A DNA stretch of 64,000 nt from Brachypodius melanocephalos (taxonomy: Eukaryota; Chordata; Aves; Passeriformes; Pycnonotidae): assembly GCA_013398615.1 (NCBI GenBank), contig VZSR01000520.1:33087268-33151267 (forward strand). Direction: 5' to 3'. The notes under the pieces are model-generated. The model had not been told where the DNA came from. It ran no database searches and saw nothing but the letters and a program-made list of their open reading frames with translations. How positions within the stretch are numbered: the stretch's first letter is position 1; the number at the start of each line of letters is the position of its first letter. The translations under genes and the position numbers were made by a program. Shown piece after piece: positions 63,291 to 64,000 of the stretch.

Positions 63291-64000
63291 ATAGTGCTAC
63301 TAATAACCAGCATTTCACCCTCTGAAATAACTACAGGTATACATAAACATCAGAAAATAGATAAACAAACCTATCAATCACCATCTAATCACACAGTCAA
63401 AATTATCAGCATTGCATCTACCCAGACAAAAGAAAAGGGAGTCATTTTTCGATAAAATGGTTCTAACAATATGTTCTCCCTTGTAGTCTCAGCCTGTAGC
63501 TTTTTTTTCTCCTTACAGACTCACTTGAAGTACCTGGAGCTTTTCCAAGCACTTAATATGTCTATACAAAATGTGGAAGCAGATCATTCCAGCTGACGAT
63601 ATCTTTATCCATGAAGAGAACAGCAGCTGGAAGATGCTGTCTCACACAAACAGTAACTGTACCAGATCAGGCCCTATGCAGGTTCAGTCCTTTCAAAAAG
63701 CTGCAGCTTCAGAGCTACCAAACTTCTCAGGGCTGCTCCACCAGAAGTCCATGCCTCCAGCTTCTACCTTGCATCTGCCCAAGGTAGCAGGAGCATGGCC
63801 AAGGTGGAAATGGTCTGGGAGATGAGGAAGCACCATGGAACATGGTGGGAAGGGCTATAGGGAAGCAACAGAGAGAGAGAGTGCTTTCAAAGGGTGATGT
63901 GGAACTAGGTCAAGTCCAGGATGGTCATGTGGGAATCAACGGCCTTGCATCATCTTCTGCTCAAGTTTCAGCTCTGGCCTCACGTGAAAAGGGCAACAAC

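Larger units (their letters stand above)
49615..64000 (-). other. FOXN3: 5' intron and/or upstream region of FOXN3 (partial)
   Basis: Sequence upstream of the first coding exon on the gene strand. The exon starts with a splice acceptor, so at least part of this is intron. Whether the CpG island at 51.4-52.2 kb is the start, or transcription begins beyond the right edge, cannot be decided here. Outside the island, the LTRs and the old LINE fragment I recognise nothing in 49.66-51.25, 52.2-54.48, 55.0-58.3, 58.9-60.59, 61.92-63.07 and 63.3-64.0 kb. No coding exon of another gene is evident. Confidence 0.75.

Noticed and set aside
1..64000. CRISPR arrays, operons, prophage or other prokaryotic systems
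   Set aside because: Spliced exons, vertebrate retroelements and intron-scale noncoding DNA show a eukaryotic chromosome. No regularly spaced repeats of CRISPR type are present.

Overview
This window is vertebrate nuclear DNA, almost certainly from a bird and probably a songbird. It is about 98% intronic or intergenic sequence around two coding exons of FOXN3 (forkhead box N3, formerly CHES1), which is transcribed on the minus strand. The avian assignment rests on the repeats. There are CR1 LINE 3' ends carrying the ATTCTRTGA-type terminal repeat, three solo LTRs of a common avian endogenous retrovirus family, and a tRNA-Ile/CR1 composite SINE like zebra finch TguSINE1. No bacterial or viral genome features are present, and the many short open frames have no coding support.

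Layout from right to left, following FOXN3 transcription. At 52.2-64.0 kb lies upstream or 5'-intron sequence. It holds three same-orientation solo LTRs (54,485-55,007; 58,322-58,900; 60,596-61,147), each with its own 5-bp target duplication, a possible fourth LTR (61,182-61,914) and an old CR1/L3-like fragment near 63.1-63.3 kb. At 51.4-52.2 kb is a CpG island broken by a 100-N gap, a likely FOXN3 promoter or alternative first exon. At 49,058-49,614 is the first coding exon: 14 nt of 5'UTR plus 181 codons, covering the N-terminus and most of the forkhead domain. A 28.2-kb intron follows, containing a minus-strand CR1 (40.7-41.6 kb), a plus-strand CR1 tail (37.5-37.7 kb), the SINE (36.6-36.7 kb), a pair of RFX/X-box-like motifs at 45.7 kb and a small assembly gap at 21.4 kb. 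At 20,727-20,863 is the second coding exon (45 codons + 2 nt), which completes the forkhead wing. The next intron runs to the left edge and contains a compact unexplained CpG island at 19.68-19.98 kb with X-box-like motifs.

The two exons join in phase: phase 0 at the first junction and a split serine-type codon (AG|N) at the second. Together they encode residues 1-226 plus part of 227 of a forkhead repressor. The remaining C-terminal exons and any distal 5' noncoding exon lie outside the window. The main open questions are regulatory: an intragenic CpG island that may drive an antisense or truncated transcript, RFX-type motifs at three places in one locus, and sense-oriented retroviral LTRs close to the presumed promoter. 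I found no evidence for a new protein-coding system.
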